Source: an uncultured Bacteroidales bacterium (GTDB taxonomy: Bacteria > Bacteroidota > Bacteroidia > Bacteroidales > UBA932). From it: DNA of 42,745 nucleotides. Location of the stretch: contig CALVDG010000020.1 in the NCBI GenBank assembly GCA_944326255.1, forward strand, positions 1-42,745, in the 5' to 3' direction. This document shows, piece by piece, positions 1 to 8,028 of the stretch (position 1 is the first letter of the stretch; each line of letters begins with the position of its first letter). Position numbers and translations under genes: made by a program. The notes beneath the pieces are model-generated. The model worked only from the letters and a program-made list of their open reading frames with translations, did not search any database and had not been told where the DNA came from.

Positions 1-80
1 ATATATCCAGAGATACAGGTAATCTTAGTGGGTGGTTATGACTGAAATCCCTGGGTGGCTATCGACCGAAATACGCATCA
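1..80. mobile_element. probable terminal repeats of an IS21-type insertion sequence (end only)
   Basis: Two similar tandem units lie 23 bases apart. One is at 30-50, starting GGGTGGTTATGACTGAAAT; the other is at 53-77, starting GGGTGGCTATCGACCGAAAT and ending in CA. Nested terminal repeats of this GGGTGG...GAAAT kind with a CA end resemble, from memory, the ends of IS21-family (istA/istB) elements in Bacteroidales. The element itself would lie left of the window, and no transposase is visible. The repeat is seen directly; the family assignment is inference. Confidence 0.4.
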
Positions 81-98
81 CAGCACATTTATATCTAC

Positions 99-2363
99 TC
101 ATTCACCAAGGTTTACATCAATATCTTTTTTATCAATAAATAACTTTAATTTATCAGCAAATGGCGTTACTATATCAAATGGCTTATTTTCTTCTAAAGA
201 TTTTAATGCTTGCGAAAATAATGTTGTTACAAATTCATTGTTTTCTTCTGATGATAGAAAATCTTTTAAATCTGTTTTAGAACATGGTATATCAGGTAAC
301 GAATTTATAATATCCAAAAAAAATTCTTCCAAAGGTAACTGCTTATCACTAGACGAATATGTAGTATTATCTATCTCAATAAATTCTTTTTGTAAACTCA
401 ACATCTGCGTTATTAAAGTACTATTAGTGTTGCGTGAGGCCATAAATAAAGGAAAAATAACATCATCAAATAAACTTCGAATTTTTGATGTAATATCATA
501 ATTTTTATCAGCGTATACAAAAAGTTCATCTGTGATGCACTCACTATTTATTTTAAAACACTTTAATTCCAAAGCATTAACTAAAAAATTGGGCTTATAA
601 ACAGCATAACTTCTATATATCGTGTTTAACTCTTTTATGAAATCACGAAGATGTCTAATAGAACTATCCCATGACACTAAATAATATTCATCATTCTCGG
701 ATAAACTTCTTTCAGTCAAATATAATGCTTGCCTTACATCTGCCTCAATAGCTCGAGCTGATTTATTGTGCTTATAGTTATTCTTTAAATACGATATATA
801 ATCAGTCTTTACTCTATCAAACAGGCTAAAAGACTCTTTTAATGGAGGTATTATTTCAAAATTTGCTATTTTAGCATAATATTGTAAAATTGAATATGTC
901 TTTTGTTTAAAATCTTGTGATTCAGGATCAATTTCTCTAAATCCTAATTCTTTTGCAAATTCTATAAAACTGAATTTACTACCGTCATCACCATTTAGCT
1001 CTTTTTGTTTTTTTACATACAGATAATAATTATAAAAGGTATTTGCAGTTTGTATCTGGATTGGGAAAGATGTCTGCTCGAACCATGCAATTTTTAATGC
1101 TTTTTGAAATTCTCCAACAGTTTCTATAATATAATCATATGGAATACTGAACTTGATTTTCGACCTGTTCTTATCTTGACACTTAACTAGATTATACACG
1201 GCACGAAAGTTACTATCGTCCCAAATATCTATCTCTTCATTATATTTCGATTTTACGCATATAAAATTAATAAAAACAGTCGTGTCAAAGAATACATAGT
1301 TTATTTTATTATTAATATATTTTTCTAAATTGTCAGACTTATACAAACTAAGAAATGAAGAACTTATACTAATACGATTAAGATATGAATTAGTTTTACA
1401 TAATTTTTTTATCTCTTCTACCATTTCTTCAACATCGCCATAGATAATTATATCACTAGCGAGAGTTTTGAACTCAGCAAAAATTTTATGGGAAGTCTTA
1501 CTGAAAGAATCTAAATCCGAACTTTTATCTAAATCATATTGATAGAATATCCTATATAATGTAACAAGTTTATCAAATAATCCTTCATTATTCTTTATTC
1601 CGTATTTTTGAGTTATTTCATTAAAATTTTTATGGAATTCTTTTTCAATAGCATTAGATTCTTTCAGGACATCGCTTATTCGTTGTCTCTCATCTAATGT
1701 TAAAGTCAGTTTTTCCCCTTTTTTGCTTTGGGCTATTTTCTTTTTGCGTTTTAAGGTATTTATTGCAACATTTATATCACCTATCTTATTCCCCAACTTT
1801 TTATAAGTTAACTCAGTTAGACGCTCTGCCGATATTTCCTTCCAAGCATAGATTTCAAATAGTATTACCGTATTAAAAATACTTGTTTTGATTTCTGAGG
1901 AATTAGTACCGGATGCGAGGTAATCATATATTGCCTTTTGGGCATACTCAGATATATTGGAATACTCATCTTCAAACAAATAAGAAAATGCTTTCAATCC
2001 ATCCAGTCTTGATCGATCATAAATATTAAGATGAATTTCAAGATTATCATAACATATATTATTCATTTTTTCTTCGATAGATTTTGCAATATTTTGCATC
2101 GAGAAATAATCTACCACATCTGATAAGTTATTATTTTCATTATATATTTTAGTTAGTTTTTTTATTATAGAATTAATTTCTATTTCCGGGAACAAATGCA
2201 ATGAAATTATTACTATTTTATATTTACGCTCTCCTTTAAAGAATAAAATATTTTTCTCTTCCTTACCATCTATAAGCAACGAATTTTGATATATATTTGA
2301 TCTTTCTTCTTTTTCATAACTTATGATTGCATTTTTTATATCTTCAAAATCAATGTCCTTCAT
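99..2363 (-). CDS. wHTH and PIN-like domain protein, candidate nuclease effector
   Basis: A 754-residue soluble protein with no signal peptide or membrane segment. Residues 165-222 look like a winged helix-turn-helix. Residues 355-600 have the spacing of a PIN-like nuclease: D360 in VFFDTTVFINF, E414 in YIIETVGEF, E540/D542 in AIEADVRQAL and D566 in LVSWDSS, each beside a hydrophobic strand. PIN domains are metal-dependent RNases, so an RNase activity is the natural guess, but it is inference. The N-terminal 150 and C-terminal 150 residues are unassigned. The gene starts 2 bases after the DUF2971 gene stops, so the two are almost certainly cotranscribed. Codon use is very AT-rich compared with everything from 3.6 kb onward, which suggests recent transfer. 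A phage-defence or toxin role fits the context but is unproven. Confidence 0.75.
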   Translation of the reverse strand: MKDIDFEDIKNAIISYEKEERSNIYQNSLLIDGKEEKNILFFKGERKYKIVIISLHLFPEIEINSIIKKLTKIYNENNNLSDVVDYFSMQNIAKSIEEKMNNICYDNLEIHLNIYDRSRLDGLKAFSYLFEDEYSNISEYAQKAIYDYLASGTNSSEIKTSIFNTVILFEIYAWKEISAERLTELTYKKLGNKIGDINVAINTLKRKKKIAQSKKGEKLTLTLDERQRISDVLKESNAIEKEFHKNFNEITQKYGIKNNEGLFDKLVTLYRIFYQYDLDKSSDLDSFSKTSHKIFAEFKTLASDIIIYGDVEEMVEEIKKLCKTNSYLNRISISSSFLSLYKSDNLEKYINNKINYVFFDTTVFINFICVKSKYNEEIDIWDDSNFRAVYNLVKCQDKNRSKIKFSIPYDYIIETVGEFQKALKIAWFEQTSFPIQIQTANTFYNYYLYVKKQKELNGDDGSKFSFIEFAKELGFREIDPESQDFKQKTYSILQYYAKIANFEIIPPLKESFSLFDRVKTDYISYLKNNYKHNKSARAIEADVRQALYLTERSLSENDEYYLVSWDSSIRHLRDFIKELNTIYRSYAVYKPNFLVNALELKCFKINSECITDELFVYADKNYDITSKIRSLFDDVIFPLFMASRNTNSTLITQMLSLQKEFIEIDNTTYSSSDKQLPLEEFFLDIINSLPDIPCSKTDLKDFLSSEENNEFVTTLFSQALKSLEENKPFDIVTPFADKLKLFIDKKDIDVNLGE

Positions 2364-2365
2364 AT

Positions 2366-3400
2366 TTATCCTATTCTTACTGATTTAAGTTTAGTTAAAT
2401 TATTTTCATCAATTTGCATTTGATACAATTGTATATTTTTATCTCCTATGGATCTTTCTACTTTTCTACGGTTTTCTTCAGTGACTCTAACACCCAGGTA
2501 TATAGCTTTAATGCAATCTTTACAGCAAATCGTAGGAAATAACTCATGTTCTTTAGTGTTATATTGAACTAATCTCGTTTCATTTTCATATTTCCAATCA
2601 GTACTTTTAGTAAATAAAGCTTCTTCGATATTTAAGCTATCTGGAATACTTATTGAATCTTTATAAATAATATCTTTTAGGAGTAGCAATGAATACGATG
2701 GTGTAAAATATTTTTCAAAAAATTCTTTTTGAAATTTATATTGCACACAGAATCCTTTGTGGCTATCAGCATAATGTGACCACATAAGTATAGGCATATT
2801 ACTGATATCAACTTGTTTACTACCTATAAAACATCTTAATTTTATATGTTCTGCTGATTTTTTCAATAATGTAAAAAATTCAGTATTGTATAAATCCGTA
2901 CTTGATTCTATAGATTTATTAAGCCACAATGACAAATAAGTATCTAATGGGTCGTTAAATTCGCGAGGATGAGTTAAACTAATAGTTTCTTTCGCTATAT
3001 CATGTAAAGAATATTCCGAAAAGCATCGAAAACTAAAATAATTATATTCTAACTTTGATTCCCTGTTAGATATTTTTGCTATAGCGTTATATAAATATTC
3101 ATTAACATATTCTTGGGCCTTTTCTATTTTGTTGAGTCTTATGTATACTTTGGCAATACGGGACAAAATACTTTGCTTGTACCCGTAATAACTCGGATAT
3201 GTTGATGCAAAATCACTATATGATTTTTGAATTTCTTCTATTTGTTCTGTAACTTTGTTTGGCTCTATCAAGTCAAGACATTTGATAATAATATTCATCC
3301 AATCTTTTGGGCTATCTGCACGATCATGTAAAGATGCGAATATTGATTTTGCATCTTCTCCAGAAGAAACATCCATTAATATGTTATCTCTAATTACCAT
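2366..3400 (-). CDS. DUF2971 family protein with helical N-terminus
   Basis: A 344-residue protein. The first ~150 residues are helical and TPR-like (KVYIRLNKIEKAQEYVNEYL). The rest carries the hallmarks of DUF2971: LTHPREFNDPLDTYL, WSHYADSHKGFCVQYKF near residue 208, then DWKYENETRLV and AIYLGVRVTEENRRKV. The biochemical activity of DUF2971 is not established as far as I know; members often sit in defence or mobile contexts. It is the first gene of an AT-rich two-gene operon, with the PIN-like gene 2 bases downstream. A -7 box lies only 4 bases upstream of the ATG, so the transcript is probably leaderless or nearly so. Substrate and partner are unknown; the partner is most likely the PIN-like protein. 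Confidence 0.82.
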   Translation of the reverse strand: MVIRDNILMDVSSGEDAKSIFASLHDRADSPKDWMNIIIKCLDLIEPNKVTEQIEEIQKSYSDFASTYPSYYGYKQSILSRIAKVYIRLNKIEKAQEYVNEYLYNAIAKISNRESKLEYNYFSFRCFSEYSLHDIAKETISLTHPREFNDPLDTYLSLWLNKSIESSTDLYNTEFFTLLKKSAEHIKLRCFIGSKQVDISNMPILMWSHYADSHKGFCVQYKFQKEFFEKYFTPSYSLLLLKDIIYKDSISIPDSLNIEEALFTKSTDWKYENETRLVQYNTKEHELFPTICCKDCIKAIYLGVRVTEENRRKVERSIGDKNIQLYQMQIDENNLTKLKSVRIG

Positions 3401-3404
3401 ACAA

Positions 3405-3412
3405 CAAAAGTA
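3405..3412 (-). promoter_or_regulatory. -7 promoter box for the DUF2971/PIN-like operon
   Basis: The minus strand reads TACTTTTG, an exact match to the Bacteroides -7 consensus TAnnTTTG, and ends 4 bases before the ATG at 3400. No -33 TTTG stands at the usual distance. Confidence 0.5.
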
Positions 3413-3481
3413 ATCATAAATAATGAAATCACTTAATTAATTACAAATAATAAGATAAATATTTACTTTTCTGCAAAGTTA

Positions 3482-3597
3482 CGGGGTAAAACGGACAAGC
3501 TGCAAGGCCGGGCTGCGGTTTTGCACACAATCTCCACTCCTCATACTTCGGGTAGTATTCTGCGCAAAAGTCTTGCATGAAGTCCGTTCTGACCCCG
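3482..3597. repeat. structured repeat A: nested hairpin upstream of radC
   Basis: Four nested perfect stems enclose a conserved core. CGGGGT 3482-3487 pairs with 3592-3597, ACGGAC 3491-3496 with 3582-3587, TGCAAG 3501-3506 with 3572-3577, and TTTTGC 3519-3524 with 3564-3569. The internal loop holds GCCGGGCTGCGG, and the apex holds AATCTCCAC and TTCGGGTAGTATT. The same core lies inside repeat B (4129-4412), whose stems differ in sequence but still pair. A 67-codon reading frame crosses this on the minus strand, but it has no features of a protein. The element could act as RNA in the radC 5' region or as folded DNA recognised by a mobile-element protein. Confidence 0.7.
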
Positions 3598-3645
3598 GTG
3601 TCCTGAAAGCAAAAAATAAATGTTTCACCTTTAATTTTTTGCAAT

Positions 3646-4089
3646 ATGGATAATCTTTCTTTCCCTCAGATTACCGTCAGCTACAAGGACGCTGACTCTT
3701 CCAGAAGAACACTGATTCGTTCTTCAAAGAACTCTTATAATATCCTGCGGAGCATTTACGAGGACTGCATGCAGCACCACGAGGAGTGCTGGGTGATGTT
3801 CCTGAACAACTACGGCAAACTGCTCGGCGTATCATGCATATCCAAAAGCGGTATAAACGCCGCTCTCGTGGATATACGGATTATCCTCCAGACAGCACTG
3901 GTGTCACATGCGACAAGCATCATCCTCTCGCACAACCATCCGTCAGGGAACAGTGTGGCCTCCAAAACAGACAACAGTCTTACCAGCAGACTGAAGAAGG
4001 CCTGTGAGACACTTGACATACAGCTTCTGGATCATATAATACTCACAGAAGACAGTTATCTGAGCTATTCTGACGAAGGGATGCTGTAA
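3646..4089 (+). CDS. short RadC-like JAB/MPN domain protein
   Basis: A 147-residue protein made of a JAB1/MPN-type domain with the metal-binding signature LSHNHPSG at about residues 114-121, followed at a distance by the conserved D (KTDNSLTSRL) and LDIQLLDHIILTED. It matches the C-terminal half of RadC (UPF0758) and lacks the N-terminal helix-hairpin-helix. Short forms like this are common on Bacteroidales integrative elements. Despite its name, RadC has no proven repair role, and the JAB fold suggests a zinc hydrolase. The start at 3646 follows TTTTTTGCA, a poor -7 box. The gene stands alone between two related structured repeats. Confidence 0.88.
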   Translation: MDNLSFPQITVSYKDADSSRRTLIRSSKNSYNILRSIYEDCMQHHEECWVMFLNNYGKLLGVSCISKSGINAALVDIRIILQTALVSHATSIILSHNHPSGNSVASKTDNSLTSRLKKACETLDIQLLDHIILTEDSYLSYSDEGML

Positions 4090-4128
4090 GGCTCCCTTTT
4101 TTTGTTCGCACACTCATGCCGTTTTTTA

Positions 4129-4412
4129 TTCCCATTCTCGTCTCTTCCTCCGTCCTCCTCCACCTGCCGCCTTCATTGCCGCTCCGTGCTGTTTATGTTC
4201 AGGTGCAAAGGTATTTCTGGGATTTCAACGGGCATACAAGGTCGGGCCTGCGGTTTTTGAAAAAATCTCCACGCCTCCGGGTTGTATTTGTTTCAAAAAA
4301 CCTTGTATCCCCTAATCCCTGCCTTTTGAAGCACCTGAAACATAAACATACCGAAGCGACCGGAAGACGCATAAAAAAATGTCGGAGGACGGAAATACGG
4401 GAAAGACGAAAC
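4129..4412. repeat. structured repeat B: long imperfect inverted repeat downstream of radC
   Basis: The innermost arms are ATACAAGG 4234-4241 with 4301-4308 and GGG 4230-4232 with 4310-4312. Outside them are GGGATT 4219-4224 with 4314-4319, AAAGG 4207-4211 with 4322-4326, and CAGGTGC 4200-4206 with 4331-4337. GTTTATGTT (from 4191) continues the left arm, and the right arm matches with one base inserted. Looser pairing (CCGTCCTCC and TCGTCT) extends to about 4129 and 4412. A small inner stem TTTTTGAAA/TTTCAAAAA carries the same apical core as repeat A: GGTCGGGCCTGCGG, AATCTCCAC, CTCCGGGTTGTATT. Reading frames across it are probably not genes. Confidence 0.65.
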
Positions 4413-4439
4413 AAACACCCAAAGCTCCCGAATCCGCAT

Positions 4440-4790
4440 AATGATTCTTAAACAAATCCAAGAGAAACATAAACTGGAGCATTTTGCCAACTGTCCGGTC
4501 AGTCTGCTGATGTGTTTATATGTTGATGCGGTGATATGACGGCTGAGCAGCATATCGGTGGGCCTGCAAGTCTGAGTCGGATTTTTGTGTTCTCCTGAAC
4601 ACAGCAAGATGTCTTTTCAGCCGCTCAAAAAGATTTGAGCATCCCGAAAAGCACTTGCTCTTGCAGGGGTGGGCTGCCTCTCCGAAGTCGGGCAATATAA
4701 ATGTTCTCTTTTTCAACAATCTAAATATTGAGAATTATGTAAGTACATTCGTTCAATATAACTTACTTAAAAAATATCCGCATCTTTTAT
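4440..4790. other. gene-free stretch with a hairpin cluster
   Basis: No convincing gene was found here. CCTGCAAG 4563-4570 pairs with CTTGCAGG 4660-4667. Inside that pair are two compact hairpins: TGTGTTC 4586-4592 with 4597-4603 (loop TCCT), and GCTCAAA 4623-4629 with 4634-4640 (loop AAGA). A 67-codon minus-strand frame (4719-4516) with several cysteines (HPCKSKCFSGC) overlaps the cluster. It could be a tiny protein, but the strong secondary structure argues for RNA or folded DNA. The rest, up to the promoter at 4791, is AT-rich and shows nothing further. Confidence 0.45.
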
Positions 4791-4798
4791 TAACTTTG
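4791..4798 (+). promoter_or_regulatory. -7 promoter box for the DpnII-type operon
   Basis: TAACTTTG matches TAnnTTTG exactly, but it ends 2 bases before the ATG at 4801. Either the mRNA is leaderless or translation starts at a later Met (codons 5, 7 or 8; codon 8 is at 4822). Confidence 0.5.
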
Positions 4799-4800
4799 CA

Positions 4801-5730
4801 ATGCACAAACCAATGTATATGATGTTACAAACACATGATACACAAGCCCGTCCATTTATAAAATGGGTAGGAGGAAAGACCCAGCTCCTGGAAGAAGTCC
4901 GCAGAGCTCTCCCGGCGGACATCGCCTTCCATCGGGGCCTGACCTACGTCGAACCGTTCGTAGGAGGCGGAGCCGTACTTTTCTGGATCCTGCAGCAGTA
5001 TCCCAACATAGAGCACGCAGTAATCAACGACATCAACCCGGAGTTGATCTGTACATACCGAGTAATTAAGACAGATGTCGAGGCCCTGATATCCGAACTT
5101 TCCACATTGCAGAGAGAATATCTCACCCTCGACGCAGACAGCCGCAAAGAATATTTCCTGGACAAAAGAGCTCAGTTCAACACCAAAAGCACAGCCCCGG
5201 CTACAACAGCCGCCCTGTTCATCTTCCTGAACCGCACCTGCTTCAACGGCCTCTACCGCGTAAACGCCAAAGGCCTCTTCAACGTTCCCCACGGCAGATA
5301 CGCCAATCCCCGGCTCTGCGATGCCGACAACCTCCGCGCCGTCTCCCGCCTCCTCCAGAAGGTAGACATCCTCTGCGGAGACTTCGCCGGCACAGGCCGC
5401 TATGCCGGCCCCGACACCCTCTACTACTTCGACCCGCCCTACAAGCCCATCACCGAAACATCCTCATTCACATCCTACGCCAAAGACGGATTCAGCGACA
5501 CCGAACAGATAAGGCTCAGAGACTTCTGCAACCAGATCTCCGAAGCCGGAGCCATGTTCATCGCCAGCAACTCCGATCCCAAAGCCCAAAAACCCGAAGA
5601 AAACTTCTTCGACACCATATACAGCCGCTACTTCATCAAAAGAGTATCCGCCACCCGGATGATAAACTCCAACCCCGGCGGACGCGGCAGCATTTCCGAA
5701 ATCATGATATCCAACGTAGCAAACATCTAA
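4801..5730 (+). CDS. dpnM: DpnM/Dam-type N6-adenine DNA methyltransferase (GATC)
   Basis: A 309-residue D12-class (alpha) adenine methyltransferase. The AdoMet-binding region is EPFVGGGAVL at residues 51-60, preceded by the FIKWVGGKTQLL segment (residues 19-30) typical of Dam/DpnM. The catalytic motif is DPPY at 211-214. It methylates double-stranded GATC by family knowledge and protects the host from the endonuclease encoded 6 bases downstream. It heads a three-gene restriction-modification operon. The true start may be codon 8 (4822), because a promoter -7 box touches the annotated ATG. GC content is much higher than in the DUF2971 operon to the left, so the two cargo modules probably have different origins. 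GATC specificity is inferred from the company of a DpnII-like nuclease. Confidence 0.93.
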   Translation: MHKPMYMMLQTHDTQARPFIKWVGGKTQLLEEVRRALPADIAFHRGLTYVEPFVGGGAVLFWILQQYPNIEHAVINDINPELICTYRVIKTDVEALISELSTLQREYLTLDADSRKEYFLDKRAQFNTKSTAPATTAALFIFLNRTCFNGLYRVNAKGLFNVPHGRYANPRLCDADNLRAVSRLLQKVDILCGDFAGTGRYAGPDTLYYFDPPYKPITETSSFTSYAKDGFSDTEQIRLRDFCNQISEAGAMFIASNSDPKAQKPEENFFDTIYSRYFIKRVSATRMINSNPGGRGSISEIMISNVANI

Positions 5731-5736
5731 ACCGCA

Positions 5737-6594
5737 ATGAGAGACTTCAACACCTGGCTCCAGAGCTTCAAGGAAGTAATAGCCGGATACAAGTACTACA
5801 CCGCCTTCGAGAAGATATACCGCAACGTGGACGGCATAAAAGTCCAGCTTTGCCTGATGAACTCACTCATAGGCTCTCATGACATCGAAAAAGATTTCCA
5901 GGAATTGTACGCCCAATATCCCGAGATACTCCGCTGCATCCCTATACTCCTGGCCAAACGCGAGTCCGAGATACTGATATACGACACCGCCGGCGAGCAC
6001 CGCTTCAACTTCAAGAAGCCCAACTACACCGCCGCCCAGTACACAGTATTCATGCGCGAGACCGGACTGTTCGAACTGATGGGCAGAAAACACATCACCA
6101 ACCTCGTAGACTACGTTACCGGAGTAGAAACCGGCCTGGACTCCAACGCCCGCAAAAACCGCGGCGGCGACACCATGGAAGACCTCGTAGAAACCTACAT
6201 CCAGAAAGCCGGTCTCATCAAAGGCCGTGACTATTTCAAGGAGATGTACATCCACGACATACAGGACAGATGGCACATCGACCTCTCCTGCATCTCCAAC
6301 GAAGGCGGCACCGAAAAACGCTTTGACTTCGTCATCAAAAGACCACAGATGATATACGGCATCGAGACCAACTTCTACACCAGCTCCGGCTCCAAACTCA
6401 ACGAAACAGCCCGCAGCTACAAGACCCTCGCCCTCGAAACCAAAGATCTGGACTACTTCCGCTTCGTCTGGATCACCGACGGCAAAGGCTGGCTCTCTGC
6501 CAAGAACAACCTGAAAGAGACCTTCGACGTCCTCCCCGACCTCTACAACTTATCAGAACTGGATGCCGGCATCATCTCTTCCAAGCTAATCTGA
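5737..6594 (+). CDS. dpnB: DpnII-family type II restriction endonuclease (GATC)
   Basis: A 285-residue protein matching the DpnII endonuclease family. Features recognised are the conserved GGDTMEDLVE stretch (143-152), the segment RFDFVIKRPQMIYGIETNFY (195-214) with putative catalytic D197, E210 and N212 (a PD-(D/E)xK variant with ExN), and SGSKLNETARSY right after it. The family cuts unmethylated GATC. The gene sits between the two adenine methyltransferases with 6-base and 3-base gaps, so all three are expected on one message. In the pneumococcal DpnII cassette the order is dpnM-dpnA-dpnB; here the nuclease gene is in the middle. No frameshift or missing motif suggests inactivity. Confidence 0.9.
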   Translation: MRDFNTWLQSFKEVIAGYKYYTAFEKIYRNVDGIKVQLCLMNSLIGSHDIEKDFQELYAQYPEILRCIPILLAKRESEILIYDTAGEHRFNFKKPNYTAAQYTVFMRETGLFELMGRKHITNLVDYVTGVETGLDSNARKNRGGDTMEDLVETYIQKAGLIKGRDYFKEMYIHDIQDRWHIDLSCISNEGGTEKRFDFVIKRPQMIYGIETNFYTSSGSKLNETARSYKTLALETKDLDYFRFVWITDGKGWLSAKNNLKETFDVLPDLYNLSELDAGIISSKLI

Positions 6595-6597
6595 TTT

Positions 6598-7479
6598 ATG
6601 ATAGTCCCGTATTACAAATCATCCGACAGCAGATTCACCCTGCTGCAGGGAGACTGTATCGAACTCCTGAACTCCTTCGAATTCAAGTTCGATATGATCT
6701 TCGCCGACCCGCCGTACCACCTCTCAAACGGAGGCATCAGCGTACAGAGCGGACGGATGGTCTCTGTAAACAAAGGCACATGGGACAAATCCAAAGGATT
6801 CGAAGAAGACTACAAGTTCGACCGCACCTGGCTCGAAGCCTGCCGCAACAAACTCAAAGCCAACGGCACCATCTGGATAAGCGGCACCTACCACAACATC
6901 TTCTCCATAGCCCGCTGCCTCACCGAGCTCGGATACAAGATCCTAAACTGCATCACCTGGGTCAAGACCAACCCACCCCCGAACCTCTCCTGCCGCTACT
7001 TCACCCACTCAGCAGAATACATCCTGTGGGCAAGACACGACCACAAGACCCCGCACTACTTCAACTACGAGCTGATGAAGGAGATCAACGGCGGCACCCA
7101 GATGCGCGACGTCTGGACCCTCCCCGCCATAGCCCCCTGGGAGAAATCCTGCGGCAAGCACCCCACCCAGAAGCCCCTCAATGTAGTAGCCCGCGCCATC
7201 CAGGCCTCCACCGTCCCCGGAGCATGGATCCTGGACCCCTTCACCGGAAGCAGCACCACCGGCATAGCCGCCAACCTCCTCAACCGGCGCTTCCTCGGCA
7301 TCGATATGGAAGAGAAATTCCTGCAGATGAGCAAAGCCCGCAAAGAAGAGATAGACACCCCCGGCAAACGCCAGGAATACGTCAAGCGTCTTGAGAAACA
7401 AGCCCGCCTCTTCCAGGACAAAGACATTCGAGTCCTCGGAGAGCAGGACATTGATTATGGACCGGAATTACCGTTTTGA
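6598..7479 (+). CDS. dpnA: DpnA-type N6-adenine DNA methyltransferase
   Basis: A 293-residue beta-class adenine methyltransferase. The catalytic DPPY is at residues 37-40 (MIFADPPYHLSNGG) and the AdoMet motif lies near the C-terminus (ILDPFTGSSTTGIAA), the reversed order typical of the beta class. TWVKTNPPPN and KHPTQKP are also family hallmarks. DpnA-type enzymes methylate GATC and act on single-stranded DNA, which lets the system survive entry on transferred single strands. It is the last gene of the operon, starts 3 bases after the nuclease stop, and has no obvious terminator before the convergent integrase remnant whose stop lies 10 bases away. Confidence 0.92.
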   Translation: MIVPYYKSSDSRFTLLQGDCIELLNSFEFKFDMIFADPPYHLSNGGISVQSGRMVSVNKGTWDKSKGFEEDYKFDRTWLEACRNKLKANGTIWISGTYHNIFSIARCLTELGYKILNCITWVKTNPPPNLSCRYFTHSAEYILWARHDHKTPHYFNYELMKEINGGTQMRDVWTLPAIAPWEKSCGKHPTQKPLNVVARAIQASTVPGAWILDPFTGSSTTGIAANLLNRRFLGIDMEEKFLQMSKARKEEIDTPGKRQEYVKRLEKQARLFQDKDIRVLGEQDIDYGPELPF

Positions 7480-7488
7480 AACGATTTA

Positions 7489-7941
7489 CTAAGATTGAAT
7501 TTTCCTATTTTCAGGTATCAAATTTTCAACTGTCGATTCCGTATATTCCCGCCCTATGAGTTCCCGGCATTTTCTGTTGTGCTCGGCATATATACCCAGC
7601 AGAGTATGTTTTTCAGGATTCCTGCCGTAAAACCTGTCCCTGACAGCTTCGGAAGTTACCGGACTGCCTTCATTGATAAGGTCACTATGAATCTGTAGAA
7701 TTTTTGCCCGTACTGTGTCAAGATAATGATTCAGTTCCTTTGCGGTCCTGTCTTTCCCTTTGGAGCATTCTTTTGCCTGATTCCATTGTTCGGCAGGAAT
7801 ACTGCGTTTAATCATTATCTCCTGACGCCTGCCGTCAATTGTAATTCTGACAAAGATAGGAGCTTCGCCACTTTTTAGAAGCTTGTGCTTCTTGATGCAA
7901 AACAGCACATTCAAAGTGCTGCTGGATTTCTCGGTGTTCAT
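7489..7941 (-). pseudogene. tyrosine recombinase (integrase), N-terminal fragment
   Basis: About 150 residues of the arm-binding and core-binding N-terminus of a Bacteroidales-type tyrosine integrase (LNVLFCIKKHKLLKSGEAPI, FVRITIDGRRQEIMI, WNQAKECSKGKDRTAKELN, YAEHNRKCRELIGREYTEST). The catalytic domain with its R-H-R-Y residues is missing: after STVEN the frame runs into unrelated sequence and stops next to dpnA. Start 7941 (MNTEKSS) is preferred over an upstream ATG because a perfect -7 box lies between them. The gene reads away from tRNA-Asp, with its start 240 bases from the tRNA 3' end. It is most likely the original integrase of the island, truncated by deletion or by insertion of the restriction cassette. 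Confidence 0.85.
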
Positions 7942-7961
7942 ACGCTTTGTTTTTTTGGTTG

Positions 7962-7969
7962 CAAAATTA
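7962..7969 (-). promoter_or_regulatory. -7 promoter box for the integrase remnant
   Basis: The minus strand reads TAATTTTG, an exact TAnnTTTG match, 20 bases upstream of the ATG at 7941. It lies inside the longer possible reading frame, which fixes the start. Confidence 0.5.
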
Positions 7970-8028
7970 TGTTTCCGTGTCCAGAATCCTTTTGCGCAAA
8001 ACATTGCAAATCAATGAAAAATACTCTA

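Noticed and set aside
3441..3644. 67-codon minus-strand frame upstream of radC
   Set aside because: It coincides with the nested stems of structured repeat A, shows no protein features, and has no clear promoter or ribosome site.
4116..4451. 111-codon plus-strand frame after radC
   Set aside because: It crosses the long inverted repeat B on both arms, and its composition (runs of S, P, L then K, R) is what an inverted repeat would give by chance.
6780..7394. 204-codon plus-strand frame inside dpnA
   Set aside because: It is a shadow frame with Arg/His/Pro-rich low-complexity composition over a gene with clear methyltransferase motifs.
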